Part shown: piece by piece, positions 1 to 13,100 of the stretch
How positions within the stretch are numbered: the stretch's first letter is position 1
How the letters are laid out: each line of letters opens with the position of its first letter
Assembly: GCA_039000515.1 (NCBI GenBank)
Contig: JBCFYV010000001.1
Location: forward strand, 51,381,894-51,445,893
Length of the DNA stretch: 64,000 nt
Direction of reading: 5' to 3'
Origin: Timema cristinae
Lineage: Eukaryota > Arthropoda > Insecta > Phasmatodea > Timematidae
The notes under the pieces: generated by a model
Database searches by the model: none
What the model was told of the DNA's origin: nothing
What the model saw: only the letters and a program-made list of their open reading frames with translations
Translations under genes and position numbers: made by a program

Positions 1-194
1 TCCTACATGTAAGGGGATTAAGGTCTGCCATTTGGACAAAGGAATCTTTCAATAACTGGCTACTTTTAAGCAAACAATTTTTGTGTATATTATTATGGAA
101 GTTATAAAATAAATAGGACAGGTAGTAAATATGGAAGTTCTCACTAAATGAAGCATCTGAAAATCATTACAGCACTGTACTTGTGCTAATGGTG

Positions 195-700
195 CCAACT
201 GTTTCCAGGTCAGTTTAGTAAAATGCCTCCATCTTCTATCCTTCCTCCTTTAATTCCTTGTTCACCTTCTCTCACTTGAACACTGCTATCCGTTCTTCTC
301 ATCTCTTTCTTGCCTTCCCTGCGCTCTTTTTCCCACATTTTCTTTGGCATCCTCTTTTTTCCCATTCTCATTATAAGCCTATGCCATCTCAATCTTGATC
401 CCTGTACTATCTCATTTACTCAATTCTTCACCAAATGACTATTCCTAATCTTGTTTCTCCTCGGGACAACTAACACGCTCCTCACAAACTTCATTCCCAT
501 GATCTCCTCTTTCCTAGGCTCTCCTACATTCATCGCCCATGTTTCTGATGTGTATGTGCCCATGGGTACAAAGTACGCCCTGTACAATATTTCCCTACAC
601 TTCAACGGCACTTCTCTTCTCCATCTCAGGTCTCTTACACACTTCTAGAAAAACTCTCCCTGCTGTCCTTATCTGATTAAATCTCCTCTACTTCCACCTT
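195..700 (-). mobile_element. LINE (non-LTR retrotransposon) 3' fragment
   Basis: Two minus-strand frames show the end of a non-LTR reverse transcriptase: TSETWAMNVGEPRKEE, MKFVRSVLVVPRRNKIRN, and after a frameshift RWHRLIMRMGKKRMPKKMWE. This is the block after the RT domain in many insect LINEs. The 3' end reads ACTAAACTGACCTGGAAACA. A dead, 5'-truncated copy. Confidence 0.75.
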
Positions 701-836
701 TCTCCTCAATCAAACTTCCAAGATATTTAATTTTCTGTGCTTTTCTCAGCTCTATTCAATCCAAACATATAGCTATAATTCATTCATGACCTAAGTTTAC
801 CTGGATGACAGCTTAAAATGTTACTACAGTAGCCCC

Positions 837-884
837 TTCTGACGGTCAAATTTTAGGTATATTCCTAAATGTTGACTGTCAGAA
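837..884. repeat. Imperfect 21-bp inverted repeat with 6-nt loop
   Basis: TTCTGACGGTCAAATTTTAGG, loop TATATT, then its near-complement ending GTTGACTGTCAGAA. The arms differ at 3 positions. Function unknown. Confidence 0.55.
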
Positions 885-1920
885 GTCAGCTGTGAGCTGT
901 CAGTCAGCACCAAAGAAGCCATGGGGCTAGTGTAGAAGTAATCCCTAATATATCATTACGCCAACAGCTGACATTAATCACTTTGGATGACTGTAATGAA
1001 AACAGATGGTAATATAATGTGATAGTTAACCACAGTAATTTAGGCCAATATTATTTATATATTTATTTGAGGTCGGACACAAAGTTTATTTATAGTTTTA
1101 TTCCCCTTAAAAAAAATAGTAACACCACTTTCACAAAAACTTCTAACGAACATAACTTCAAGATGGCAGCTAACGAATTTAAGCCATATGGTTGAACATA
1201 ACGGTAAACAAGTACAATGATGCATACACGCAGTCAATGAAAATATTTCAAAATAAGATAAAATAATCATAAAATCATTTATTGTATGTAAAAAAAAATT
1301 ACAACAATTTCCTCTTTTCCAAGTAAATATGATGTGTATAAAAGGTATTTATGTGTGCACTATATTACACAAAATCAATCAAAACTGTGATCTTTTACAA
1401 GTGTTGGCAACCCAAAACCTAAACATATGATTTTCGAACTGTCATCTAGGTAAAAACCTATCGTGAACGGACTTTATATTAGGTGCCATTTCATAGAGAT
1501 TATATTTAAGCACTTTGGAAATATTATGCTGTTAGAGCAGATGAGCCACTAAATAAATGCTGGATAATGAAAAGTTTACATTTTTTAATGTAATAGTTAT
1601 TGGAAAGTATCCGGCTATAGTAATATTTACTAGGTAAAAGACTTAGTGCTAAATTTGCTACTAATTTTATTAGAGTTTACTTCCAAATCTTAGGAAATAT
1701 TCAAAATTAATTTTCTCTTTTCAAATTTTGATTTGTAATTGGTTTAAGCTATAATACAGCTTACTGGTGGTTTAGCGTCAAAGTAATTTCAAGACAAATT
1801 TAACCAGACCTCAGACAATTAACTTACCTCTGAATGTTATAATGAATGCACTAGAGAAATAAAATTAGTTACTAAATTTATGTTCCGATAGCTTAAACTG
1901 CTTCAGTAGTTGAATGATGT
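885..1920. other. No gene seen
   Basis: AT-rich DNA with only short chance open frames. No family match, repeat copy or splice-linked frame was recognised. Confidence 0.5.
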
Positions 1921-1924
1921 CACA

Positions 1925-2012
1925 GGACTGCTGACAACAGGGGATATCAGGGCTTGAATCCTAGGTTGGGTGTATTGTGACACAACCGCCTTAGTAACAA
2001 GTCTGAATAATA
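1925..2012 (+). repeat. tRNA-derived SINE fragment
   Basis: Holds a B-box-like GGCTTGAATCCTAGG followed by the GGTGTA segment seen after the B box in other tRNA-related repeats of this window. Only a short fragment. Confidence 0.4.
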
Positions 2013-2242
2013 AAGTTGGTCAAAATAGCCATGTGCTCCCAGATATCATTATTTAATATGTTTTGGTGTGTCAAACTTTTATTTCTCATTAACCACACTT
2101 TAGGCTATAAAAATAACTATGATCTGAATAATATTCCTTAATAAAATTCCAAGAAAATACTATGTTCCCACCTGTAATAGCAGGTATAGTCTCAATGATT
2201 TGAATTTTATTTATTAGTCATGAAATAAACTCTTTACTATTT

Positions 2243-2430
2243 TCAATTACCAGCCTTTGTCAGAGCCAGTTTATTAAAATGCCTCTATTCTTCACTCACT
2301 TTCACATTTTTTGTTATTTTCTCCCATCTCTTTCTTGGCCTCCGTTATGGTCGTTTTCCAACATACTTCATCTCTCTCCTTTTCCATCATTACATGACCA
2401 TATCATCTAATTCATGCTTCCTCTATCTCA
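2243..2430 (-). mobile_element. LINE 3' fragment, second copy of the same family
   Basis: The minus strand aligns with the 3' part of the 195-700 copy, sharing the GAGATAGAGG, GCCAAGAAAGAGATG and GAGGCATTTTAATAAACTGG segments. It is shorter and more decayed. Confidence 0.6.
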
Positions 2431-2449
2431 TGTATCCCAATATGACTAG

Positions 2450-3117
2450 GGACATGCAAAATTCACATTTGTGATCATGCAAATTTTTACACAAATTCTG
2501 TTATCACAGAATAACACACATTTGGAGGTTTTTTTTTCCCTTAATAAACACAATTTATTTGTAATTTGGGCAAATACCACGACATCCAATATAATTTTCA
2601 ACGTAATAGCGGCGATAGAACTATGCCTGCCTGGGCTTCCGTTTGTACAAATAGTATCAGTTTTTGCAGATTTTAAAGGCATAAAAGGGATCACAGGATT
2701 TACAAGCATGTTCATGGATTTAGGTGTTTTTAGTTTAGCATTATAAATTACGATTTCTACTTTTACACATTTCAATACTTAAATTTCAATAAATTGATTC
2801 GTTTTCAGCTTTTAAAAAAAATTCATGCTAGGTCCAAGGACATTAATATACATGGCAATCATGTTTGGAAAAATTATATATTCTTTATTTTTATCCCTTT
2901 ATCCTTATTTGATAGTTGTTTGGTCTTGTACGACAACATGTTTCAATGTTATTTAATGTTTGCTCCAAATTGATAATCCATTATTACAATATTGCTATTT
3001 GTAAAAGTGGAAGGCAATGATATAGAGAGATCGAGTTTGACATTACTAAGTGTGAAATGATGTGTAATTTTTCTCTGCATATGTAAATACACAATATGAA
3101 TGAAAAATGTTGACATT
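2450..3117. repeat. Unclassified dispersed repeat, copy 1
   Basis: Shares ordered blocks with 10310-10765: ACATGCAAAATTCACATTTG, ACGATTTCTACTTTTAC, GCTATTTGTAAAAGT, GAATGAAAAATGT. No coding capacity or terminal repeats recognised. Confidence 0.65.
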
Positions 3118-3815
3118 TATATCCTAGTTTTTTTTAATGAATACTAATTTTACTCATATTTATGGAGATAACACCACTTTCAGCATTTAATATCTTTTTT
3201 TAAGAATAATTACACAATTTTTTCCCTAAAAATCTCACCTTTTTCATGTCTCTATACAACATTTGAGGGTCACATTTATTAAGGATGTGCGAGAAAATTT
3301 TATTCACTTCAAAGTCAAGTTCAAATTAAGTTTGAATGACAACATCGAGATTATTTCATGTTAGAATAATATGGATAAATGTTTGTACTAGATAAATTTA
3401 TATTATAATTTTTGTAATAGATCTATGCATAAATCATAAATACAAACAGATATTTTATGAGTGACATTTTTCATCAAAAAAAGTTTTGATCACGAAAATT
3501 CAGATTTTCAAATAAATGTAATATAGTTGATCAATTTTTTTAATCACACAAGGGTAAATATTGAAGCTCTATTTTTGATATAAAAATAGTGTCTTTAAAT
3601 TGAATCAAGTTAATTTAAATCAGAATGTTTGAGCCAAAATAAAATTCCAAGTACCCACATTTTTTGAGTTTTATAAAAATCTACGTATCGAGTATGAAAA
3701 TCTAAGACTTTGCTTTAACTCAAACTTTCGAGCACTCGCAAGCCCCTATTATGCATTATGGCTGAGCATTCATCTAAGAAATAAAACCACAAGTGAGTTA
3801 ATTAATCAATCATAT
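3118..3815. other. Downstream flank of RpL8, no gene seen
   Basis: AT-rich sequence between the dispersed repeat and the RpL8 polyadenylation signal. Nothing further recognised. Confidence 0.4.
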
Positions 3816-3821
3816 TTTATT
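3816..3821 (-). terminator. Polyadenylation signal AATAAA of RpL8
   Basis: TTTATT on the plus strand reads AATAAA on the minus strand, 16 nt past the RpL8 stop. That gives a very short 3' UTR, which is common for ribosomal-protein mRNAs. Confidence 0.7.
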
Positions 3822-3836
3822 AATACATTATAATGT

Positions 3837-4114
3837 CTAATCATCTCCCTTCTTGGTGTCAGTCTTGCCACCACGAATTCTGCCGGTTCTCCTGGCTGCA
3901 ATCAAACCAATCTTACGTCCGGCACTTGTTCCTCTCTTCACTGTGGAGGCCTTGCCGATATGCTGGTGGTTACCACCTCCGTGGGGATGCTCCACGGGGT
4001 TCATTGCCACACCTCGTACCTTGGGCCAGCAGTTACGTTTCGCCTTGTACTTGTGATAGGCTCGTCCTGCCTTTAGGATGGGTTTGTCAATTCGACCGCC
4101 ACCCGCCACAATTC
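3837..4114 (-). CDS. RpL8: RpL8 last coding exon
   Basis: A 278-nt exon after the acceptor ttgcctgcag. It codes for [17 protein letters not shown], the conserved [13 protein letters not shown] loop and the C-terminus TDTKKGDD, and ends with TAG at 3839-3837. The open frame continues upstream to 4184, but those residues are intron read-through; the phase fits the preceding exon only at 4114. Confidence 0.96.
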
Positions 4115-7100
4115 CTGCAGGCAATACATAACATCTATGATTCACTTCACAACCTATAGGAAATATGTTTTTACACATAAACATAAATTATTGTCAATGA
4201 CTTGGAACTGTATGAAAACAATAAAGAAACACTATAAAAATAACATAAATTAAGTGATTGGGAAGGAAGCCAAACTCAGCAAGGATATGTAGGTTAAGCT
4301 AGGGATGTGTGAAGTCAATGTTTTATTGCATAGGTGTTTGTAATATTTTGTTTTATAATGATAAATCAAGTTATAATCACAACTTGCAAGTCTAGTACTT
4401 CATATTTTTTTTACATGAATAATATTTCCCTATGGATTACTGTATATTTGGTTTTCTCATAGCCAAATTACTTTTTATTTCCAGCCAGTGGCCTGGGTCA
4501 GTCTTTTATTCAAGACATACATTTTCACTACCAGCTTGCTAGGCCAGCCGTAGCTTCATATGCCTTATAATCTAACTTAAGACTAGGACAGGCACAACAT
4601 CCAGTCCCTGACCATTGATTCATGAATGTGATAGGGTAGCCCCACATTTCATCCATGATAAATTTACGGTCATGCCAGGAATCAAACCCAGAACCCATAG
4701 TTTAATAAACAGACATGCTACTGACTGTGCTAAGGTGTCAAATTTTTTCTTAGTTAATTGAAAGAACTATCTTTTTTATTTCAAAAACCACCTTCAGTGC
4801 ACCCGACCAGGATCAATCCTCGATCATTCTGTTTTCCACAGTCTAGTCCTAGTCCAGAGGTGGCCAAATAGTCGATCGCGGCGGCTTGTTTGGTTGATCC
4901 CTTGGTGATCGATTAAGAAAGAGTAAGAGAAAGGAAATTGATAAAGAGGTTTGCAGTGGCCTGCACACAATCGTTCTTAATCCCAACATAGCATAACCTT
5001 GACTAATTCCAAAATTTAGAAATATTGAGAGAAGAAAAAAGAGCTTGCAGTGCACCCACACATAATCGTTCTAAGCCAGACAAAAGTCAACACCACATGA
5101 TATTACGTAGTCGATGGTAGAAGCTGTGGTGTAGTATTTTTCGTTTCTTATTTGATTTTAATAAATGTGTATTTTGTTTTATTTATTGTAAACATTGACT
5201 TTATTAGTAAATATGAGTGCTCCTAAATGACCTATTCCATGACAAATGGGAAAATGAGTTGTTTTTTTACGATGTCCAGTGATATATGTCTGGGTTTGAT
5301 ATGCGGTGTCAAAGAAGGCCAATTTAGAGACATTTTTCAAGCCTACATAAGAAGAAATATGACCATGACTCTCCACCTAAAAGTGAACTACGGACGATTA
5401 AAATCAAAGAACTGAAATCTCTGTTGGGAACACCACAAATTAATGTTTGCTAAGGCCTTTGAACAGTCACAAGCAGCAATTGTGGCAACATTTCGTATCA
5501 CTAGTATTTTAGTGAAACATAAGGAACCGTTTTAAGATGGTGAAATGATGAAACATGCTTGTTTTGAGGCTGGTGATGTTTTGTTCGGTGAATTTAAAAA
5601 TAAAGTTGAGATTATGAAAGCTATTAAAAACATGCCGCTATCTCGTCAATTCGTGATGCGATGCATAGAAATAATGGGTGGGGATTGAATAAACAAACTG
5701 GAAAAATATATTGATAATTGTAATTATTTCTTGCCACAGTTCGATGATTCAACCGACGTTGTGGATATTTTTCAATTAATCGTGTTCATAAGAATGGTGT
5801 TCGCCAACATGAGCTACGAGAAGTTTATAAACATGCTCCCTGTCAAAGGAACTACCAAAGGTGAAGATATTTATCAACTTTTTGTAAGCTTTCTTTAGAA
5901 AACAAGCCTCCCTCTTTGTAAGCTTGTATGTATAACTAATGGGGAACCAGCCATGGTTGGTCGAAATATGGGTTTCTTGCATTCTGCTGCAAAAATGAAG
6001 ATTTTACAGATTTTACATCTTTTCACTTTGTTATTCACCAGAATGTGAGTACTAAAGTAATAATCATGAAAGATATAGTGGATATTATTGTTAAGATAGT
6101 TAACTCAGTCTGAGCAAGGAGCTTATGAAGACGACTTATTAGATGTCAACTTGAGGAAAATGAGGCTAGGTATGAAACTTGCTGTTACATACTGGTGTAA
6201 GATGGCTTAGCCGTGCAAAATTCTAAGCAAGATTTTATGCTTTATTGCCCGAAATAATTGTGTTCTTGGACTCAGTTGGAGAAAGCTACCCTCAAATTTA
6301 TTAAGCATCTTGGTTAAGCAGCTAAGATTTTTTTTTACTGATCTAACAGCTCACTCCAATAACTTATATCTTGAACTTTGGGGAAGGACCAATGCATTTC
6401 CGAATTAGTTAGCTGTACAAATGCTTTCAAATCAAAATTGCAACTTTTAAAATCGCAGCTTGAAAGAGGAAATTTAAAGCATTTTCCTTGCTTAATAAAT
6501 TTGCAGAAAAGGAAGCTGGCTACACCTTTGAAATATTTTGTAGTGAGAAATACAAAAAAAAACTTTGGCAAAAGTTGGTGAGACGGTTTCAAGATGCAAA
6601 GCAGTTTGACCCATTATTGATTTATATCATTCCCACTTGCTAAAAAGAACGCTGAAGGAATTTCCAAAGCGATCGCTTCCATTTTTTACATTAGTGTTTC
6701 ATATATGGAGGAAGAAATAATAAAACTACAATCTGATATCCCCATGAAAGCAAGATCGTCCGAAAACCATTTCTAGACTTTATTTCATGAAGAAATGTAC
6801 CCATGCTTGAGGTACATTGCTCTTGGTTTGACTGCATTTTTTGGTTCAATCTACCTTTGCGAATCAGATGTTTCTCAAATGAAGATTATAAAATAGAGAT
6901 ATCAAAGTCGATTGATGAACATTTACAATCCTACCTTCGTTTGTTCCTGAGTAATTAAGAACACTCACATTCAAACAATTATCTGAAGGTATGCAGTGTC
7001 AATCATCAACTTCAAAGTGAAATATTTAATGAGAAAATACTTTTTTCAGTGAAATTATAAGCTGAATGTAGTTTAATGAAAAGCTTGGTTTGTTCAGTGA

Positions 7101-10100
7101 AAGGATGCTTTTATATGTGAGATAATTTTACTATTAAAACACAAAAAGGGTTATTAGCTATTCTACTAAGGAAAGAATATCAGCCTATGGTTATGTAATA
7201 GATCACAAAGAATTTTCCTTATCGGGGGTAGATCACTAAATCCAAGTGTCTGGCCACTCTTGGTCTAGTCCAACAAGAGATTGGCATGTTAGACCATGCG
7301 GCCACCGGGCGGTTAAAAAGTATTATTCACACTTATATCTTTATCTTCCTATAACAAGCCAACATCAACTTTTTATATACACCCTATAACTTGCATTATT
7401 AGGTGAGCCACAAACACTACTTGAAATAAAAGAAACATCAAAACGGTTATTTTCATATATTTATGCATAAATAATGTAAAACCACTCAAAAGATAACAAA
7501 TAATTAAAAAATATATTTTTATTGTGAAACAAACGTGACAGGGGCTCAACAAATAGTCTGAGGAATTATATTAAAGTAGGTAATCTTTGCATGATGGAGG
7601 AAGGCCAGTGGCCAGTAAAACAAAGATATTTACAGTAGCTTGCTGGGCCAGCTGCTGCCCCCCCCCCTCCTCTCCACAGTCGACCTGTTTACACAAAACC
7701 AGTAGCCATCACACATCATATACATTTTTAAGTGTATGAATGAACGACAGGTGCGGCAGAAATATATGACAATTTTGCAAGTGAAATGACTTTTGTATTT
7801 TTGAACAAAAAATTGTTTACATTTTGTCATTAAATTTAGCATATTTTGCCATTGTTATTTACACCATGAGACCATTTTTAGAACACAAGTTAGGTATGGA
7901 AAATTGCGTCTTACAAATGCCCTCCATTTTCATTTAGACATTGCTGAAGTCTTGCTCATGATATCACAAAGCACATTTATCGACATTGCCCTAATTTCAC
8001 GTTCAATTGCAACCTTGGGTTCTTCCAAAGAGTGTGGTTTATCAATGAAAACTTTCGACCTCAGATAACCCCACAAAAAGTAGTCAAACACAAAAAGATC
8101 GGATGACCGCACTGGCCATGGGATATCTACACAGTGAAATTAGGCATTGTGGGAACATGTCTCGAAACACTGCCATGGAAGCCCATGATGTATGAGGGGT
8201 TGCCCTGTCCTGCTGGAACCATACTTGGGCATTGTTCAGTTGCATTCTTTGCATTTGAGGTCTGAGGAAGTTTCTTAACATCAAGATATAGTGATCAGAA
8301 TTCATTGTAGCACTTTGACCATCCTGTTTGAATAAATATGAGCCAATGACTCCACGATGTGTCATACCACACCATAATGTTACTTGTTAGTGAAGTTGAC
8401 GGTCATGAATTACTCTCGGGTTCGCTGCAGACCAATACCAACAGTTATGTTTATTAACGAAACCCGAGAGATGAGTTTCATCAGACATGATTACGATGGT
8501 GTTATCAGTCATAGTTTCCAACATCTTTGTAGCGAACGCAAGTCGTGTCACATGTTCATGAGGTTGTAACTCCTGAATAAGCACTATTTTTATGGGTAGA
8601 AATGCAAATCCAAGTGCAGAGCAAGACTTCTGCAATGTATAAATGAAAATGGAGGACATTTGCAAGATGTTATTTTCCATAACTAACTTGTATTCTAAAA
8701 ATGGTTTCATGGTGTAAATAACAATGGCAAAATATGTTGAATTGAGTAACAAAATGTAAACAATTTTTTGTTCGAAAATACAAAAGTTATTTCACTTGCA
8801 AAACCGTCATATATTTCTGCCGCACCGTATAAATAAGATGATCCAAAATAAGTGCCAGCCCGTATGTCAAAAGGAACTTAAAAAACTATATATTTAATTT
8901 AATAAATATTATTTACATCTTTTGTACTTTGCAAGGAAATTTTTATCCTTGCATCTCAATATGTTTTCATATTTTCGTCTCTAAATTTAAAAAGGGGTTC
9001 TCACACATCCATAAATTTTTAGCAATACTTCTTGGATACACACTTTTGGCCAATAATTTTGACGACCCTACTACGCTATGGAAAATTTAAAGTGTTAGTT
9101 TGCTTTTAATGTATAATAATCATGAACCATTTAACAACATATCTATGTAGAAAATTTCAAAGAATGATGACACTCAGATAGAGCCTCTAGATAATGTGCA
9201 TCATTAGCACTCAGGATGTAGGTATCTAGAAATCATCATTGCATCATCACACAGAGAAACTAATTTTCAGATTCCGCGACCATACTTCAAAAATAAATTG
9301 TGAAAAACTAAGATAAAATAAATATTGTTCCATGCTAATAAAACAACAACTAATATACAGAATAATAAAGTGTTCAACTCTGTTTCTTAAGTCTTAAGGG
9401 CCAGTTTCATAGTCAAATTTAGTACGCCTCAAGTGCGGCGCTACACTAAGTACAAGACGACACCTACCTAAACCAGAATGGAATGGGCCAGTTTCCTATG
9501 CGAGAACGGCCCATTCCATTCTGGTTTAGGTAGGTGTCGTCATGTACTTAGTGTAGCGCCGCACTTGAGGCGTACTAAATTTGACTATGAAACTGGCCTA
9601 AGAAGCATTTTTCATTCCAAGTCGAGTTCAAATTGAGTTACTTTGTTAGTTATTGGTTTAAAATATGTCATCATTCAATCATAGCCTTGAGCCTGTAGTA
9701 AAAATTTGCACCCAAGTGTGTTGAATATTTGGGCAAGTGGACTCTTCACTTACCGACCATAGCCCTGTTGTTGGAAGGTATCACTTTCTTAGCACCTGAC
9801 GGCAACTTCACACGGGTCTTCTTGGTGTCAGGATTGTGGGCTATTACGGTGGCATAGTTACCAGAAGCCCGGGCGAGCCGACCGCGGTCCCCTGTCTTCT
9901 CCTCCAGGTTACACACAATGGTCCCCTCAGGCATTGTACCTACTGGCATCACGTTGCCAATCTGCAGGTTGGCTGTGGCAACAGGAACAGTATTGCTTAA
10001 TATCGTAAATTAGTCGTGTAACGGCATAAACACCGATACATTTTCATCTGATTCTAAATGTTGCAACAATAAACTCGAATTGAGTGGGACTCAAATAGTA

Positions 10101-13100
10101 TTAAAATATATTAGTAGCACACGAGAGTCATGAGCCAAAGTTAACATTAATATGGTATCATACAACAATGTCTAGAAGTTGTCTCTCGTACCGATGTCAC
10201 GGCAATAATACTTACTTCCCAGTCTCCCTGTACCATTAGGAGGTTCAACAATATATATTGTGAGCTAATGATGAAGAGAAATCCACTATAATGTAGATAT
10301 CATAATTAGAGACATGCAAAATTCACATTTGTGATAATGAGAATTTTACTATTCTTAAACAAATTAAAGTTCATTGGCAATATTGGTATATCAAGGCTGC
10401 CATTAACACGGCTAATGACCGTTTTTGCAGATTTAAAGTTATAAAACCACAGGATTTATAAGTGTTTACCTGGACAATATAGCTTTTTTTTAAAAGGGTA
10501 ACATTAAAAATCACGATTTCTACTTTTACCCACTTTGACACATAAATTTCAATTTCGATAGAGCAATTCTTGGTTTTCAGCTTTTAAAAGATTTCATTCG
10601 CTATTGCTATTTGTAAAAGTCAAAAGTAATGATATTGAGATAACGAGTTTGAGTTTGACATTAGTAAGGATGAAATATTTTGTGCATATTTTTATTTGCT
10701 TTTTCTCTGAATATGTTAATAAAAATAATTGAATACACAAAATGAATGAAAAATGTAGACAATTTTATCAGAGTTCTGTAACGTTACTGTATCATGAGAC
10801 AGCAGGTATTCCAGCAATTGGAAATTTTACTTATTTATGTTGTAATCTTATATTTCATGACAAGGAGAGTAAAATTCTGATAGATATTAAAGACCGGAAG
10901 ATGTTATTAAGTCACAGGTAAAACAAATAACTGCAAATTAAAGTCGGGAAAAGTTTGGCTTTACCTTGTAATCTTGCCAAAAAGGTGATAATCAGAAAAA
11001 GAGGAAATAAAACTGAAAAGTGAATGTCAAAATAATAAACTAATAAATGTCGTGAAAGAAATAATGCAAAAGTAAAAATGAGATAAAACATAAGAAATAA
11101 AACTGAAAAGCGGATGTAAAGATAATAAACTAATAAATATCACGTAAGAAATAATGACCAAAGTAAAAGTGAGATAAAACATAAGAATAATTTAAAAGGT
11201 ATAAAAATAAATATTTGTAAGGTAAGATGTATGCTATGGTGGGATCTGGCACCAGATTGTCCTTATAGCCAACACTTTCAAAACTCCCGGCATTTTGTAT
11301 TTGTAATAAAATAACATTTTTCTTTCATTTTCACCTATGAAATATTCTTGGTAGAGTTATTTCTCCAAAGACTCAACAGAATTTGTGCACTGTACAATAA
11401 TTTTAAGGAAATGTCTTATTCAAAATGGTGGCCTGAAATAATCTAAATCCTACGAGTTGAGTTCAGCCAACATCAAAACAAGTCATATAACGATGTGAGG
11501 AAGTAAAGAGATAATTCTTCTTTAATTGGAAACTAAACAGAAAACATAAGGTATTTACTCATACTTATCAAGTCATGGAACCATAATACGGTTAAAATAC
11601 CTTACTTGGAGGTAAATAAAAAGTCCAAAACTACAATGTAAGTTTCGAGATATGGAGGTTAAAATCAGTGTGTATAGATTTGTTCTATTAAAATGTACCG
11701 TATTTGCCCAAATGTAAGACGATAGTTTTTATAAAAAAATCAGAAGCAAAAAATGGTAAGGGTAGTCTTACATTTGAGGCCATATTTTTCTTTATTCAAA
11801 CATTTTTTTTATCCATACAAGGAAAGAATAGGGGGGGGGGGGGGGGGGGGGGGGTCATATTTGAGACTGTCTTATACTTGGGCCAATACAACTTCCTAAA
11901 AACGCACTCATCACTCGAGCCAATAAGGCATTCGAGGAGTAAAAAGTAGTATAGGTGAAATCTTCGTTACAACATACATTTTTTGTTATTCATGTCTTTA
12001 TTTTTAGACATGTATGAGTTAAAAATAAAAAAGCAGCTTATCAAACACAACTTTGAAAGAAAAATTAATCAAGAATGATGAATCAAATAAAACCATATTA
12101 ATAGAGGATGGTAAATAAAATGATTTTTTATACTAAAAATAAAAATTAATTCAAACTAAGTAGTAAAGTGCTTTGAAAAGAAAAATTACAGTTAAAGTCA
12201 ATCTTAAGTGGAGACATATTTCACATATTTCAAAGTGATACCTATCTAATTTTATGGGTGTGGTTTAAATTTGAGATCTCACAGTATTTTTTTTATATAT
12301 ATTGAGATAATCAGATAGAGCCTCTAGATATTGTACATCAACGCAGTCAGGATGTAGGTATCTAGAAATCATCACATTATCTCAAGAGCAGGGTTTAGTT
12401 ATGGCAGCGGATTAATAGAAAAACAGAGAAATGGTGTTCTAAACTCAAATTTTAATAAATGGAAGCGTTAAGATATTTAACATATCCACCTTTTCTCTAA
12501 CTTCTTTCAAATATATATTACAAACTACCTCAATTAGCTTAGTGAAGGAAATAGTTGTCAAATTAATTACACTCTTGCTTGTTCATACTCTCAATAAAAT
12601 ATTTAATACTGTGCCCATGCATTATTATGCCCATTTGAGCACCACTAACTTAAATACTACAGGGCCATAGGACACCCAAATAATATAGCTTGTCAAGAAA
12701 GTCGACTTTTGGAAATACCAAAGAATTCACCTGCGATGAAAAACTACAACTCCAACCATCATAAACACCAGTACAAGCTTGTCTAGCAAAATACAACACA
12801 CATCCCATTATATTTTATGAGTTTTGAACAGCCCGCTCAATAAGACCTGTTCTGAAATCTAAGAGAGGGACAGTCTTTAGAATTTTGTGGTTAATAAAAT
12901 AAATAAAATCATTAAGCTAAAGGCAAAAAGTAAGACAAATCAAACACTATGAAGAAAGCAGAACAAACCTCTCTTTCCACAATAAAGGAATTGTCCTGTG
13001 TACATGCCCTCTGGAGCGATGAACAGCTCTTTCCGGGTCTTGAAACGGTACGGGTCCCTGAAGTGGACCATGGCCAGTGGTGCCCCACGGCCAGGGTCAT

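Noticed and set aside
3833..4159. Plus-strand open frame of 108 codons
   Set aside because: It is the antisense shadow of the RpL8 last exon, which matches L8 residue by residue on the minus strand.
11704..11949. 81-codon frame with poly-Gly
   Set aside because: The Gly run is the 24-G homopolymer inside a MITE; no family signature.
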